This document shows positions 15,684-24,181 of a DNA stretch of 34,762 bases, in pieces. The stretch is from Bacteroidia bacterium (lineage in GTDB: Bacteria > Bacteroidota > Bacteroidia > JANWJV01). The notes beneath the pieces are model-generated. The model made no database searches and was not told the DNA's origin. It saw nothing but the letters and a program-made list of their open reading frames with translations. The stretch covers positions 1 to 34,762 of the forward strand of contig JANWJV010000123.1 in the NCBI GenBank assembly GCA_025451785.1, in the 5' to 3' direction. The translations under genes and the position numbers were made by a program. Within the stretch, counting starts at the first letter, position 1; the number at the start of each line of letters is the position of its first letter.

Positions 15684-17294
15684 ATGGCGGAAGAAATTAA
15701 AAAGTCAGGCTTTCCGAAAAGTATTCCTTACATCATCGGCAACGAGGCCGCGGAGCGTTTCAACTTCTATGGCATGAAGGCGATCCTCACCACTTTTTTG
15801 GTGAGCCAGTTCTTCAATCCCGGCGCTGACCCGGCACTTACCGAAACAGCGCAGGCACAGGCCAACGAAAAGACCCACTTGTTCATTTCTCTTGCATACG
15901 TAATGCCCTTGCTTGGCGGCATGATGGCCGACTGGTTCTGGGGCAAGTACCGCACCATCCTTTGGCTTTCTCTTGTTTACTGTATAGGTAACGCCTGCCT
16001 TGCCATCTTCGATGCCGACCTTAACATGTTCATGTTCGGGCTCCTGCTCATTGCCATGGGATCGGGGGGCATCAAGCCTTGTGTTTCCGCTAACGTGGGC
16101 GACCAGTTCGACAAATCGAATGAACACCTGATCTCGAAGGCATTCGATATGTTCTACTTCAGCATCAACTTCGGCTCTTTCTTCTCTACTCTTCTTATCC
16201 CGATCATGTGGAAGCATTACGGTGCTTCTGTTGCTTTCGCGATCCCCGGGGTGCTTATGCTCCTTGCCACTTTCGTGTTCTGGCTGGGACGTAAAAAATA
16301 TGTGAGGGTGCCTCCTTCAGGATTTAAGAACGAGGAGTTTTATAATATCAATTTCTACTCCCTGTTCAACTCAAGCAAATCGGCCAAGGAAGTGAATACC
16401 ATGAGGCCTTTGCTGCTGATGTCACCCATCGCCGCGGGTTTTGTGGCCTTTATCATCGCACTCGCCATTGACGTGGAATTGATCAACAACCCCTATGTTA
16501 TCCTCCTTCCTTTCTCGGGTATTTTCCTTTTCTTCCTTATCGTCGGCATCGGATCTATCATGAAGCGCATGAGGAGGGGCGAAGGCCTTTACGATGTAGC
16601 GCTCCGAAAATATTCGGCCAAACAGGTGGCCGGTGTGAAGTCGGTTTGGAAAGTTCTGGCGGTATTCGCCTTCATCCCTTTCTTCTGGGCATTGTATGAC
16701 CAGAACGGTTCGGAGTGGGTGCTACAGGCCAAGTCGCTCGACCTCGATTGCTTCGGCATCACCTGGCTGCCCGAGCAGATCCAGGCGATCAACCCCATCC
16801 TTATCCTTGCCTTCATCCCCTTATTCTCCCTGGGCCTTTATCCCATGCTCGAACGGATGGGCCTGAAGGTGACACCGCTCCGCAAGATCGGCGCGGGCCT
16901 TGTGTTCACAGCCCTTTCCTTCGTGATCATCGCCTGGCTTCAAGGGCAGATCGACGCTGGCGAAAAACCCAATGTTATCTGGCAAATACTCGCCTATACC
17001 ATCCTTACCGCTGGTGAGATCCTGATCTCCATCACAGGTCTTGAGTATGCTTATACACAAGCTCCCAAAACGATGAAGTCGGTGATCATGTCCTTCTGGC
17101 TGCTCACAGTATCGCTTGGCAATATCCTGGTTACCCTCATCAATAACAACAAGGCCAACCAGGGTTTCTTCGCGCAGTTCGAAGGCGCCAGCTATTACTG
17201 GCTGTTCCTTGGCATTGTTACCGGAGTATTCGTTATTTACCTGGTGGTTTCCAGCCTTATTAAGGAAGGAGAGAAGATCACACAGGATGCCTGA
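15684..17294 (+). CDS. Proton-dependent oligopeptide transporter (POT/PTR2 family)
   Basis: 536 residues with about 12-14 hydrophobic segments. The family signature is at the N-terminus: EAAERFNFYGM (Glu21, Glu24, Arg25 of the ExxER proton-coupling motif), and GGIKPCVSANVGDQF in the fourth/fifth helix region is the second PTR2 signature. It imports di- and tripeptides with protons across the inner membrane. It lies 41 bases behind the DPP IV gene, whose product releases dipeptides in the periplasm, so the pair makes functional sense. The MaoC-type gene follows after 17 bases. Confidence 0.93.
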   Translation: MAEEIKKSGFPKSIPYIIGNEAAERFNFYGMKAILTTFLVSQFFNPGADPALTETAQAQANEKTHLFISLAYVMPLLGGMMADWFWGKYRTILWLSLVYCIGNACLAIFDADLNMFMFGLLLIAMGSGGIKPCVSANVGDQFDKSNEHLISKAFDMFYFSINFGSFFSTLLIPIMWKHYGASVAFAIPGVLMLLATFVFWLGRKKYVRVPPSGFKNEEFYNINFYSLFNSSKSAKEVNTMRPLLLMSPIAAGFVAFIIALAIDVELINNPYVILLPFSGIFLFFLIVGIGSIMKRMRRGEGLYDVALRKYSAKQVAGVKSVWKVLAVFAFIPFFWALYDQNGSEWVLQAKSLDLDCFGITWLPEQIQAINPILILAFIPLFSLGLYPMLERMGLKVTPLRKIGAGLVFTALSFVIIAWLQGQIDAGEKPNVIWQILAYTILTAGEILISITGLEYAYTQAPKTMKSVIMSFWLLTVSLGNILVTLINNNKANQGFFAQFEGASYYWLFLGIVTGVFVIYLVVSSLIKEGEKITQDA

Positions 17295-17311
17295 TAGCAT
17301 CTGAGCGAGCA

Positions 17312-17737
17312 ATGGCATCCGCCTTCATTCCCGGCCAGCGTTTCGACCTTGGTTTAACTGTTCTTTCCGAAGAGGATATTATCTCCTTCGCGAAAGCTTT
17401 CGACCCCCTGGATTTTCATACCGATAAAGGCGCCGCTGAAAAAAGTTTCTTCAAAGGCCTCGTGGCCAGCGGTCCGCATATTTTTACCCTGGTACACCGC
17501 ACTCAATGGATCCCTCTGTTCGGAAAAACGGTACTGGCCGGCCTGGGCGTGGATAAATGGAGGTTCTTCCTCCCTGTTTACCCAGGCAAAAAGATCCTTT
17601 CAGCAGTGACCGTACAGAATGTAAAGGCCAATCCTGAAAAAAAACACGCTGCCGTTACCTGGTTTTACGAGTTCAAAAACGAGGAGGGGGCCCTGGTACA
17701 AAGTTTGGAGATGACGGTATTGCATAAAATTGACTAA
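17312..17737 (+). CDS. MaoC-like hot-dog dehydratase
   Basis: 141 residues, a single hot-dog domain. AFDPLDFHTD supplies Asp31 and His36, the positions of the catalytic pair in (R)-specific enoyl-CoA hydratases such as PhaJ; GLVASGPHIFTLVHR follows as the usual Ser/Gly-rich helix. It would hydrate trans-2-enoyl-CoA to 3-hydroxyacyl-CoA, but the acyl substrate is unknown. It starts 17 bases after the POT gene and is probably read from the same transcript. There is no PHA or beta-oxidation gene nearby to narrow the role. Confidence 0.85.
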   Translation: MASAFIPGQRFDLGLTVLSEEDIISFAKAFDPLDFHTDKGAAEKSFFKGLVASGPHIFTLVHRTQWIPLFGKTVLAGLGVDKWRFFLPVYPGKKILSAVTVQNVKANPEKKHAAVTWFYEFKNEEGALVQSLEMTVLHKID

Positions 17738-17757
17738 TTTTATTTAAAATCATTTCC

Positions 17758-18369
17758 ATGAAAAGGGCTTTTCTCAATACTCTCCTTGTCCTGTTCCTTT
17801 TCTCCGTTGCCGGCTTTACCGGGCAGGGTCCTAAAAAGGGTACGCCCGAAAAGATCAAATGGTATAGCTTCCAGGAAGCGGTGGAACTTGGCAAGAAAAA
17901 ACCCAAGAAAGTATTCATCGACGTTTATACCGAATGGTGCGGATGGTGCAAGCGTATGGACGCCACCACCTTCAGCGACCCGGTGATCAGCAAGCTTATG
18001 AACAAATATTTCTACCCGGTGAAGCTTGACGCCGAGATGAAGGATAGCGTAAGGTTCAACAACGTTACATTCGTGAACCCCAATCCTGAAAATGCCCGCT
18101 CGCCCCATCAGCTTGCCTATGCCTTACTAAAAGGCCAAATGGGTTATCCTACCAGCGTTTTGCTAAACGAAAAGTTCGAAATGATACAGCCCCTTTCCGG
18201 TTACCTTACTACTGAGGCGCTTGAACCTATCCTTGAGTATATTGGCGGGGGTTACCCGGAGAAGAAGATCACTTTCGAGGATTTCAAAAAGACCTTTAAG
18301 AGCGAACTGAAAAAGGAGCCCGAAAAAAAGGAAACGGAAAAGAAAGAGCCCGCGAAGAAACAGTTATGA
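17758..18369 (+). CDS. Periplasmic thioredoxin-like protein with charged tail
   Basis: 203 residues. Signal peptide at about 1-22 (MKRAFLNTLLVLFLFSVAGFTG). A thioredoxin_7/DUF255-like domain follows: KKVFIDVYTEWCGWCKRMD with Cys61 and Cys64, and MGYPTSVLL, whose Pro is the cis-proline. The last 30 residues are a Lys/Glu-rich tail (repeats of EKKE and KKEP), probably unstructured. WCGWCK is typical of periplasmic reductants rather than cytoplasmic thioredoxin. The stop overlaps the ATG of the HTH gene by 4 bases, so the two are coupled. This makes it the first gene of a cassette with DUF2339 and DUF3999 proteins. Confidence 0.88.
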   Translation: MKRAFLNTLLVLFLFSVAGFTGQGPKKGTPEKIKWYSFQEAVELGKKKPKKVFIDVYTEWCGWCKRMDATTFSDPVISKLMNKYFYPVKLDAEMKDSVRFNNVTFVNPNPENARSPHQLAYALLKGQMGYPTSVLLNEKFEMIQPLSGYLTTEALEPILEYIGGGYPEKKITFEDFKKTFKSELKKEPEKKETEKKEPAKKQL

Positions 18370-18740
18370 AGCTAAAGGAAAAGATACAGGAGATCCTCCA
18401 GCAGCAGAAGTATACCTACCTCGACCTGGCCAACCACCTGGGCGTAACGGAAAACGACCTTGATTTCGCGCTGGAGAACAATACCCTTGAGATACGCGTA
18501 CTGGAGCTCATAAGTAAAGAATTAAGAATACCCCTCTACAGTTTTTTCCGCGACATCGATCATGGTTACGATTATACACAGGAACCGTATTACAATGTTA
18601 ACATCTGGTCGAAGGAAGAGACAGCGCTGCGCATGAACATTGCCGCACTGCAAAAAGAGGTGGAACTGCTCAAGAGTGAGCTGCGCCAGAGAGACCTGCT
18701 CATTGAAGCGCTGGAAAGCCAGCTGAAGAAAAAAGCCTGA
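18366..18740 (+). CDS. Small HTH regulator with C-terminal coiled coil
   Basis: 124 residues. Residues 1-55 look like an XRE-type helix-turn-helix (KYTYLDLANHLGVTENDLDFALENNTLEIRVLELISKELRIPL). Residues about 85-124 form a clear heptad coiled coil (ALRMNIAALQKEVELLKSELRQRDLLIEALESQLKK), which should dimerise it. The middle part is Tyr-rich (HGYDYTQEPYYN). It is coupled to the thioredoxin-like gene by a 4-base overlap, and the DUF2339 gene starts 18 bases later. It is either a local regulator of the cassette or, since it lies inside the operon, a structural partner. Its targets are unknown. Confidence 0.8.
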   Translation: MKLKEKIQEILQQQKYTYLDLANHLGVTENDLDFALENNTLEIRVLELISKELRIPLYSFFRDIDHGYDYTQEPYYNVNIWSKEETALRMNIAALQKEVELLKSELRQRDLLIEALESQLKKKA

Positions 18741-18758
18741 TCCAAGCGGCACCCGAGT

Positions 18759-21188
18759 ATGACCAACGAAGAAAAGATCAACCTCATAGGGCAAAAGATC
18801 CTTCTTCTTTCCAGCAACCTGGATAAATACAAAGCCGAGCTTGAGACCCTCAAGAAACAACTCGAGCTATTACAGGGCACACCGAACATAAAACCGGTAG
18901 AGCCGGTGGTGATCATTCCACCTGTTGTACAAACACCGCCAGTTGTTGATATCCCGAATGTTCTTCCTCCACAAGAACAAAAACCTGTGGAGCAAAAGAT
19001 CACCTATACCATTCCCCCTGCCCCGCAGCAGCAGTACCAGCAGCCGAAGCCAAAGAAAGACGTCAATATCGAAGCCTATATCGGTGGAAGCCTTATCAGC
19101 ATTATCGGCATCGGGATATTGGTGATCGGCATTGCCATTGGGGTGAAGTATGCCATCGACGAAGGATGGATAAATCCGCTGACACGCATTGTGCTGGGAT
19201 ACCTGGCCGGAGCGCTCATCCTCTTCTTTGCTTTCCGCTTAAAAGCGAAATACAAAGCATTCAGTGCCGTACTGCTTAGCGGCGGCATGGCCTCGCTGTA
19301 CTTCACCACCTTTGCCGCCTACGCTTTTTACGCGCTGCTGCCGCAGGTGGGTGCCTTTGCCCTCATGGTAGCCTTTACGGCTTTCACCGTGTTTGCCGCT
19401 ACGATGTACAACCTCCAGGTGATCAGCGTTGTTGGTCTCGTAGGCGCTTATGCCGTGCCTTTCCTTTTGAGCGATGGCTCAGGCCGCGTGGAAGTATTAC
19501 TGGGATATATGTCGGTGATCAATGTTGGTGTTTTGATCTTGTCGTTCAAAAAGGACTGGAATGTTTTGAACCACCTCGCCTACGCGCTCAGCTGGCTCAT
19601 CTTCTCTACCTGGTTCCTTAGCTCTTACAACGCTGAGAAGCACCAGGGCATCGCCATTGCTTTCAGCCTCGTATTCTTTCTCACCTTTTATGTAAGCCTC
19701 ATGGCCTATAAAACCGTGAAGAAGGAACCCTTCAGCGCCTGGGATGTGGTAAGGCTGTTGCTTAACAGCTTTATCTATTTCAGCATCGGCTACTCCATCT
19801 TCAGCGATATAAGCGAAGGGCAATGGCTGGGACTCTTCACACTGGGAAATGCCGTGGTACATTTTGTCTTCGGCTATTCCGTATACATCAACAAGCAAGT
19901 GGACCGCAAGCTTTTTTACCTGCTTATGGCCATGGTACTTTGCTTCATGACCATAGCGGTGCCTGTACAGCTGGAGGGCAACTGGGTGACCTTGTTCTGG
20001 GCCGCTGAAGTGTTCCTGCTGTTCTGGATAGGAAGGGTAAAAGACGTTCGTTTTTATGAATGGCTGTCGTTTTCAATGATACCGCTCGCCTTGTGCAGCC
20101 TCATGAACGACTGGGGCCATCTCTTCGACCTCCAGAGATACGACGGGATCAAGTACTGGACCCCTTTCCTGAACATCACTTTTTTCACCGCGCTGTTTTG
20201 CGCAGCCTCTTTTGCCGGCGTATTGTCTCTTGAGCACAAGAAACCCTTATTGCCCGAGCAAAAAAGCACGCCTGGCTTGTATACGGCATTACGCGTGATA
20301 TTACCTGTACTGCTGCTGGCGATCGTTTACGTTTCTGTTCAGGGTGAGATCTCTTCTTTCTGGAGAAAGCAATATTATTTATCAGAGGTAATGGAGAAGA
20401 GCTCTTCCTATGCGCCTTCTGATGACTACACCTACCCTGTTTATGATACCATGCTGATCAAGCTAAATGACGTATGGAGCATGAACTATACTCTTCTGTT
20501 TGCGATCGCGGGCCTCTTTCTTGCCCTGCGCAAATGGAAGCAGGAAGCAGTGGCCTGGACGGCCTATGGCATTGGAATGTTCACTGTGCTCCTCTTCCTT
20601 TCAGGCGGCACCTTCGAATTGGGCAACCTGCGCGATGAGTATCTCTCAGGCTACCAGGCCAACTATTACGAGCATACTCCTTTCCTGGTATACATACGTT
20701 ACATCGGCATCTTTTTGTTCTCGCTGCTACTGTTCCTCAGCTACCGGCTTTGCAAGAGCGAGCCGCTGAACAAATATGCCTTCAGCCGGATCTATGCGGG
20801 ATCGCTGGTGCATGTGCTTATCCTTGGCATACTTACCGTAGAGCTCACCCACCTGGTTCATACTGCCAACTTTGGCAGCGACGAGAGCTACCGTGCGATG
20901 CGCTCAACTGAAAAGATCGGGTACACCGTTCTTTGGAGCCTGTATTCCTTCGGGCTTGTGATCTATGGCATCTTACGAAAGCAGCAGATCAAACGGATCA
21001 CCGGCATTATCTTCTTCGGCATCTCCCTTATTAAGCTTTTACTTATCGACACCTATGACCTCAGCACCGGTTACCGTGTGGTGGCGTATATTATGCTTGG
21101 GGTGTTGCTCCTTTTGGTCTCTTTCCTTTACCAGCGGTTCAAGACGCTGCTTTTCGGCGATGATAATGAAAACAAGAATGAAACATAA
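18759..21188 (+). CDS. DUF2339 polytopic membrane protein
   Basis: 809 residues. Residues 1-45 form a short coiled coil (KILLLSSNLDKYKAELETLKKQLELL). A Pro/Val/Gln-rich linker at about 50-95 follows, then about 20 or more transmembrane segments from residue 105 (IEAYIGGSLISIIGIGILVIGIAIGVKYAID) to the C-terminus (VAYIMLGVLLLLVSFLYQRFKTLLF). The first helix pair, with GG..L..IG.l...iG..f..kya, is diagnostic of DUF2339 proteins. The function of this family is unknown. The stop overlaps the start of the DUF3999 gene. The shared operon suggests one membrane complex with the periplasmic thioredoxin-like and DUF3999 proteins. Confidence 0.9.
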   Translation: MTNEEKINLIGQKILLLSSNLDKYKAELETLKKQLELLQGTPNIKPVEPVVIIPPVVQTPPVVDIPNVLPPQEQKPVEQKITYTIPPAPQQQYQQPKPKKDVNIEAYIGGSLISIIGIGILVIGIAIGVKYAIDEGWINPLTRIVLGYLAGALILFFAFRLKAKYKAFSAVLLSGGMASLYFTTFAAYAFYALLPQVGAFALMVAFTAFTVFAATMYNLQVISVVGLVGAYAVPFLLSDGSGRVEVLLGYMSVINVGVLILSFKKDWNVLNHLAYALSWLIFSTWFLSSYNAEKHQGIAIAFSLVFFLTFYVSLMAYKTVKKEPFSAWDVVRLLLNSFIYFSIGYSIFSDISEGQWLGLFTLGNAVVHFVFGYSVYINKQVDRKLFYLLMAMVLCFMTIAVPVQLEGNWVTLFWAAEVFLLFWIGRVKDVRFYEWLSFSMIPLALCSLMNDWGHLFDLQRYDGIKYWTPFLNITFFTALFCAASFAGVLSLEHKKPLLPEQKSTPGLYTALRVILPVLLLAIVYVSVQGEISSFWRKQYYLSEVMEKSSSYAPSDDYTYPVYDTMLIKLNDVWSMNYTLLFAIAGLFLALRKWKQEAVAWTAYGIGMFTVLLFLSGGTFELGNLRDEYLSGYQANYYEHTPFLVYIRYIGIFLFSLLLFLSYRLCKSEPLNKYAFSRIYAGSLVHVLILGILTVELTHLVHTANFGSDESYRAMRSTEKIGYTVLWSLYSFGLVIYGILRKQQIKRITGIIFFGISLIKLLLIDTYDLSTGYRVVAYIMLGVLLLLVSFLYQRFKTLLFGDDNENKNET

Positions 21189-22425
21189 AGCGTTTGCATT
21201 GGCCGGGGTGCTGCTGCCTTGCGCGCTCATGGCACAACTGAGCACCTATTCCTTTAAACGAAAACTGGAGAATACCAACAGCGAGGATTATTATTCCATT
21301 CCTCTTTCGCCTGATATCACCGCCAAAAGTCTTTCGGACCTTGCCGACCTGCGAATTTATCATGTGAGGGAGAAAGACAGTGTAGAGGTCCCCTATATCT
21401 ATGAATGGCAGGGCCGCAGCTATGAAGAGAAACGCGAAGTGCCCTTCCAGCTCATCAATGTTTCGCAGGACGCAACCCATTCCTATGCTACGCTTAAGTT
21501 CGACGGGAAAAAGATCATAGAGCTTATCCAGCTTGACATCGCGGAGCTGAACTTCGATAAATACATCGAGCTCCAGGGAAGTAACGACAACCGCAGCTGG
21601 GAAACAATTCGTATGCGGGCGCGCATTCTCCGTATTTACAATGACCACGTTAACTACGGGTATTCCACCCTCCGTTTCCAGCCGGCAGAATACAGCTATT
21701 TCAGACTAGTGATGGACGACAGCGACGGGAAGCGTATAACGATAAATAAAGCCAATGCCTACGAGCCGGTATCCGTTAAGGGGGAGTTCACAGAGCTGAA
21801 GAGCGGCGGCTTCAAACGCACCGAGAACAAAGAGAACAAAACCACCGAGCTTCTTTTTGAGCTAGACAAGAACTACCGGGTTGCTTCGATCGAACTGCTT
21901 CCTGGAAAGGAAAAAGACTTTTACCGTAACGTGAACGTGTACTATGTCACCAGCGTTACCAAAGCGCCCAAAGGCGATATTGAAAATTGGTCGCTGCTCA
22001 CCGCCTCGGTACTATCGGTTGATGAGAGCTGCAGCATTGAATGCTTCGACAGGCCGGTGAACAAGCTGAAGATAGAGATCGTTAACAACGATGACCAACC
22101 GGTACAGGTTGAAAAGATAAGGGCCTATGCAGGTAACTCGAGACTGGTGACGAAGCTGCCCGCTTCAGAGAACATCTACCTGGTTTATGGCAAAGCCGGC
22201 GACAATGGACCGCGCTACGACATGGAACATTTTGCGGACAAGATCCCTGATAAGCTTACCACATTGCTGCCCGGCGATGAGATGATGGTGAAGCAGCCGC
22301 AGGCCGAGAAGGCCATTGAACCGCTCATCAGCAACAAGGTTTGGCTATGGGTGGCCATGGGCGGGATTCTGCTCTTGCTCGGTATTTTCTCGCTCCGAAT
22401 GCTTAAAAACGAGGGCAAAGGCTAA
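21178..22425 (+). CDS. DUF3999-like envelope protein
   Basis: 415 residues from ATG 21178 (MKHKAFALAGVLLPCALMAQ, a signal peptide); ATG 21166 adds four residues and is equally possible. A large periplasmic region at about 20-380 contains beta-rich, discoidin-like stretches (YIELQGSNDNRSWETI, FQPAEYSYFRLVMDDSDG). One C-terminal transmembrane helix at about 385-405 (VWLWVAMGGILLLLGIFSL) ends in a short basic tail. This agrees with DUF3999 proteins, which I recall next to DUF2339 in other genomes. The start lies inside the end of the DUF2339 gene (11-base overlap), so the pair is translationally coupled. Function unknown; a ligand- or glycan-sensing partner is a guess from the fold. Confidence 0.78.
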   Translation: MKHKAFALAGVLLPCALMAQLSTYSFKRKLENTNSEDYYSIPLSPDITAKSLSDLADLRIYHVREKDSVEVPYIYEWQGRSYEEKREVPFQLINVSQDATHSYATLKFDGKKIIELIQLDIAELNFDKYIELQGSNDNRSWETIRMRARILRIYNDHVNYGYSTLRFQPAEYSYFRLVMDDSDGKRITINKANAYEPVSVKGEFTELKSGGFKRTENKENKTTELLFELDKNYRVASIELLPGKEKDFYRNVNVYYVTSVTKAPKGDIENWSLLTASVLSVDESCSIECFDRPVNKLKIEIVNNDDQPVQVEKIRAYAGNSRLVTKLPASENIYLVYGKAGDNGPRYDMEHFADKIPDKLTTLLPGDEMMVKQPQAEKAIEPLISNKVWLWVAMGGILLLLGIFSLRMLKNEGKG

Positions 22426-22484
22426 TGACTTATCGGGCAGGCAGCCCTTTTGGTCGAAAACTGGGAATTTCATCGTTTTTTTCC

Positions 22485-22492
22485 TATCTTTG
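22485..22492 (+). promoter_or_regulatory. Promoter -7 element of PHM-like T9SS gene
   Basis: TATCTTTG, exact TAnnTTTG match, 17 bases before the ATG at 22510. The -33 position reads TGGG. The predicted leader is only about 10-15 bases. Confidence 0.5.
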
Positions 22493-22509
22493 AAAAAACA
22501 TAGTTCTTA

Positions 22510-24162
22510 ATGAAGAAAAACTACTCCCTTTTAGTTTCTGCTTTCATCGCGCTTTCTTCCGCAACTCATTCGCAGAATACCTACGACTACGTTTATACCA
22601 TGTTCCAGGCCAGTTGTAATGCTGGCGGCTGCCATAACTCTACCAATAAGGCGGGCGGCCTCGACCTTGGTGCTTCTTCAAACACTGTTTATAACAACTT
22701 GTTCAACGTTGCGCCTGTTAATACTACCGCGGCTGCAAAAGGAGATAAACTGGTATTGCCGGGTTACCCGCACCGCAGCTTCCTGATGCGCAAATGCAAT
22801 AACAACCTTGATCCTGATAACAATATTACCAGCGGCGAAGGAACTGACATGAGCTCAGGCCTTAAGTCGAGAGAACGTGAAGTGATCCGCCAGTGGATCA
22901 TTGCAGGCGCTCCTCAAACGGGCATGGTGGCCGACACTGCTGTGATCAACAAATATTATGGTGGCAAAGGCATCAACAGTTTCCCTGTTGCTCCTCCCTT
23001 GCCCACGGCAACCGGCTCCTTCCAGATCCACCTTGGCAAGATATTTATCGCTCCCAACGACGAGGTAGAATATTTCATCAAGCACCAGTTAACACTTCCC
23101 GATACTGTTAAGGTAAAACGCCTCGACCTGAAGATGGCCAAGCAGGCGCATCACTTTATTGTTTACAAGTTCTTTCCCGGACAGGAGGCCGGTTTCTCCG
23201 ATGGCCTAAGGCTGCTTAATACCACCAACGGACAAGGTTCCTCCACGGGTAAAGTAAGCCTCGTTGCCGCATGGCAATATTCCTACGATGACTCATTGCC
23301 TGCCAACACTGCTTACTTATGGGAAAAGAATTCTGTTTTGGATCTTAACTACCATTGCCATAACTCGAATATCGATTCAGTATTGGCTATCGACGTTTAC
23401 ATCGACGTATATACAGAGCCCAAAACCTCCTCTTCTGCCATCATGTATTCAGACATCATCCAGAACGTGTTCTTCAACATTCCCAAGAACCAGAACTACG
23501 TTTATTCCTCGCCCTATTCCAACAACGGCGCTACCAAGATGTGGAGGCTTTGGCAGTTATCGTCGCATACGCACAAGTACGGCAAGGACTTCGACATTTA
23601 CCTGCGCAACTCCAACGGAACGCAGGGCACACAGATATTTGAAGGCTATTACAATGCCGACTATACTTTTAACCAGGGTTATTATGACTGGGCCCATCCG
23701 CCCATTGAGGATTTCATTAAGCTTACCGGCACATATCTCGACATGAACCCTAAGGACGGCTTTATCTTTAAAACCACCTGGTTCAATTACGGCAACCAAA
23801 ACGTAGGCTTCGGTTATACTACCGACGATGAGATGATGCTCTTCTATGTTTCTTATATCCTCGGCAACAACATTGTTGGCGTAAACGAAAAAGAAGCTAA
23901 AGAAAGTTTTCTGAAGATCTACCCCAATCCTTCAGCAGGCAATACCGACCTGCATTATTCCCTTAAAGGAGAAGCCCGCGTTCAGCTTGAGCTTTATGAC
24001 CTGCTCGGCAACAAAGTGGCTTCGCTGCTCGACAAACAGATGGGACAAGGAAATTACACCTATGTACTGCAGCCCGCGGAGCACCACATGGCGCCGGGAG
24101 TTTACTTCGTTAAGGGTACGGTTGATGGAGTGTGTACTGTGGAGAGGTTTGTTTTACAGTAG
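22510..24162 (+). CDS. T9SS protein with PHM-like copper monooxygenase fold and cytochrome-c-like N-terminus
   Basis: 550 residues. Signal peptide at 1-21. At about 25-135 lies a small domain resembling cytochrome-c-like PSCyt modules, with C36-x4-C41-H42 (SCNAGGCH), LPGYPHRSFLMRK and VIRQWIIAGAP. Residues about 165-450 show the copper-ligand order of peptidylglycine hydroxylating monooxygenase: His214-His215 (AHHFIVYK), His282/His284 (NYHCHN), His353-x-His355 (SSHTHKYG) and Met442/443 (DDEMMLFY). Residues about 460-550 are a type A sorting domain (YPNPSAGNTDLHY ... GVYFVKG). The heme spacing is C-x4-CH, not CxxCH, so heme binding is doubtful. A redox enzyme on the cell surface is the best reading; the substrate is unknown. 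The stop codon lies within an AGTAGGC repeat. Confidence 0.82.
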   Translation: MKKNYSLLVSAFIALSSATHSQNTYDYVYTMFQASCNAGGCHNSTNKAGGLDLGASSNTVYNNLFNVAPVNTTAAAKGDKLVLPGYPHRSFLMRKCNNNLDPDNNITSGEGTDMSSGLKSREREVIRQWIIAGAPQTGMVADTAVINKYYGGKGINSFPVAPPLPTATGSFQIHLGKIFIAPNDEVEYFIKHQLTLPDTVKVKRLDLKMAKQAHHFIVYKFFPGQEAGFSDGLRLLNTTNGQGSSTGKVSLVAAWQYSYDDSLPANTAYLWEKNSVLDLNYHCHNSNIDSVLAIDVYIDVYTEPKTSSSAIMYSDIIQNVFFNIPKNQNYVYSSPYSNNGATKMWRLWQLSSHTHKYGKDFDIYLRNSNGTQGTQIFEGYYNADYTFNQGYYDWAHPPIEDFIKLTGTYLDMNPKDGFIFKTTWFNYGNQNVGFGYTTDDEMMLFYVSYILGNNIVGVNEKEAKESFLKIYPNPSAGNTDLHYSLKGEARVQLELYDLLGNKVASLLDKQMGQGNYTYVLQPAEHHMAPGVYFVKGTVDGVCTVERFVLQ

Positions 24163-24173
24163 GCAATAAGCAA
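24158..24173. repeat. AGTAGGC-type heptamer repeat at a stop codon
   Basis: AGTAGGC (24158-24164) followed by AATAAGC (24165-24171) and AA. The TAG stop of the PHM-like gene (24160-24162) is part of the first unit. It fills the gap to the convergent DUF58 gene, which ends at 24182. Confidence 0.7.
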
Positions 24174-24181
24174 GTATTCCC

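Noticed and set aside
20965-21177. 71-residue N-terminal extension of the DUF3999 protein
   Set aside because: It overlaps the DUF2339 gene in another frame, and a clear signal peptide starts at 21166/21178.
22435-22451. GGGC-AGGCA-GCCC-TTTT as terminator after the DUF3999 gene
   Set aside because: The stem is only four base pairs, too weak to call.
22544-22640. Canonical heme c site in the PHM-like protein
   Set aside because: The spacing is C-x4-CH, not CxxCH, so I describe it only as cytochrome-c-like.
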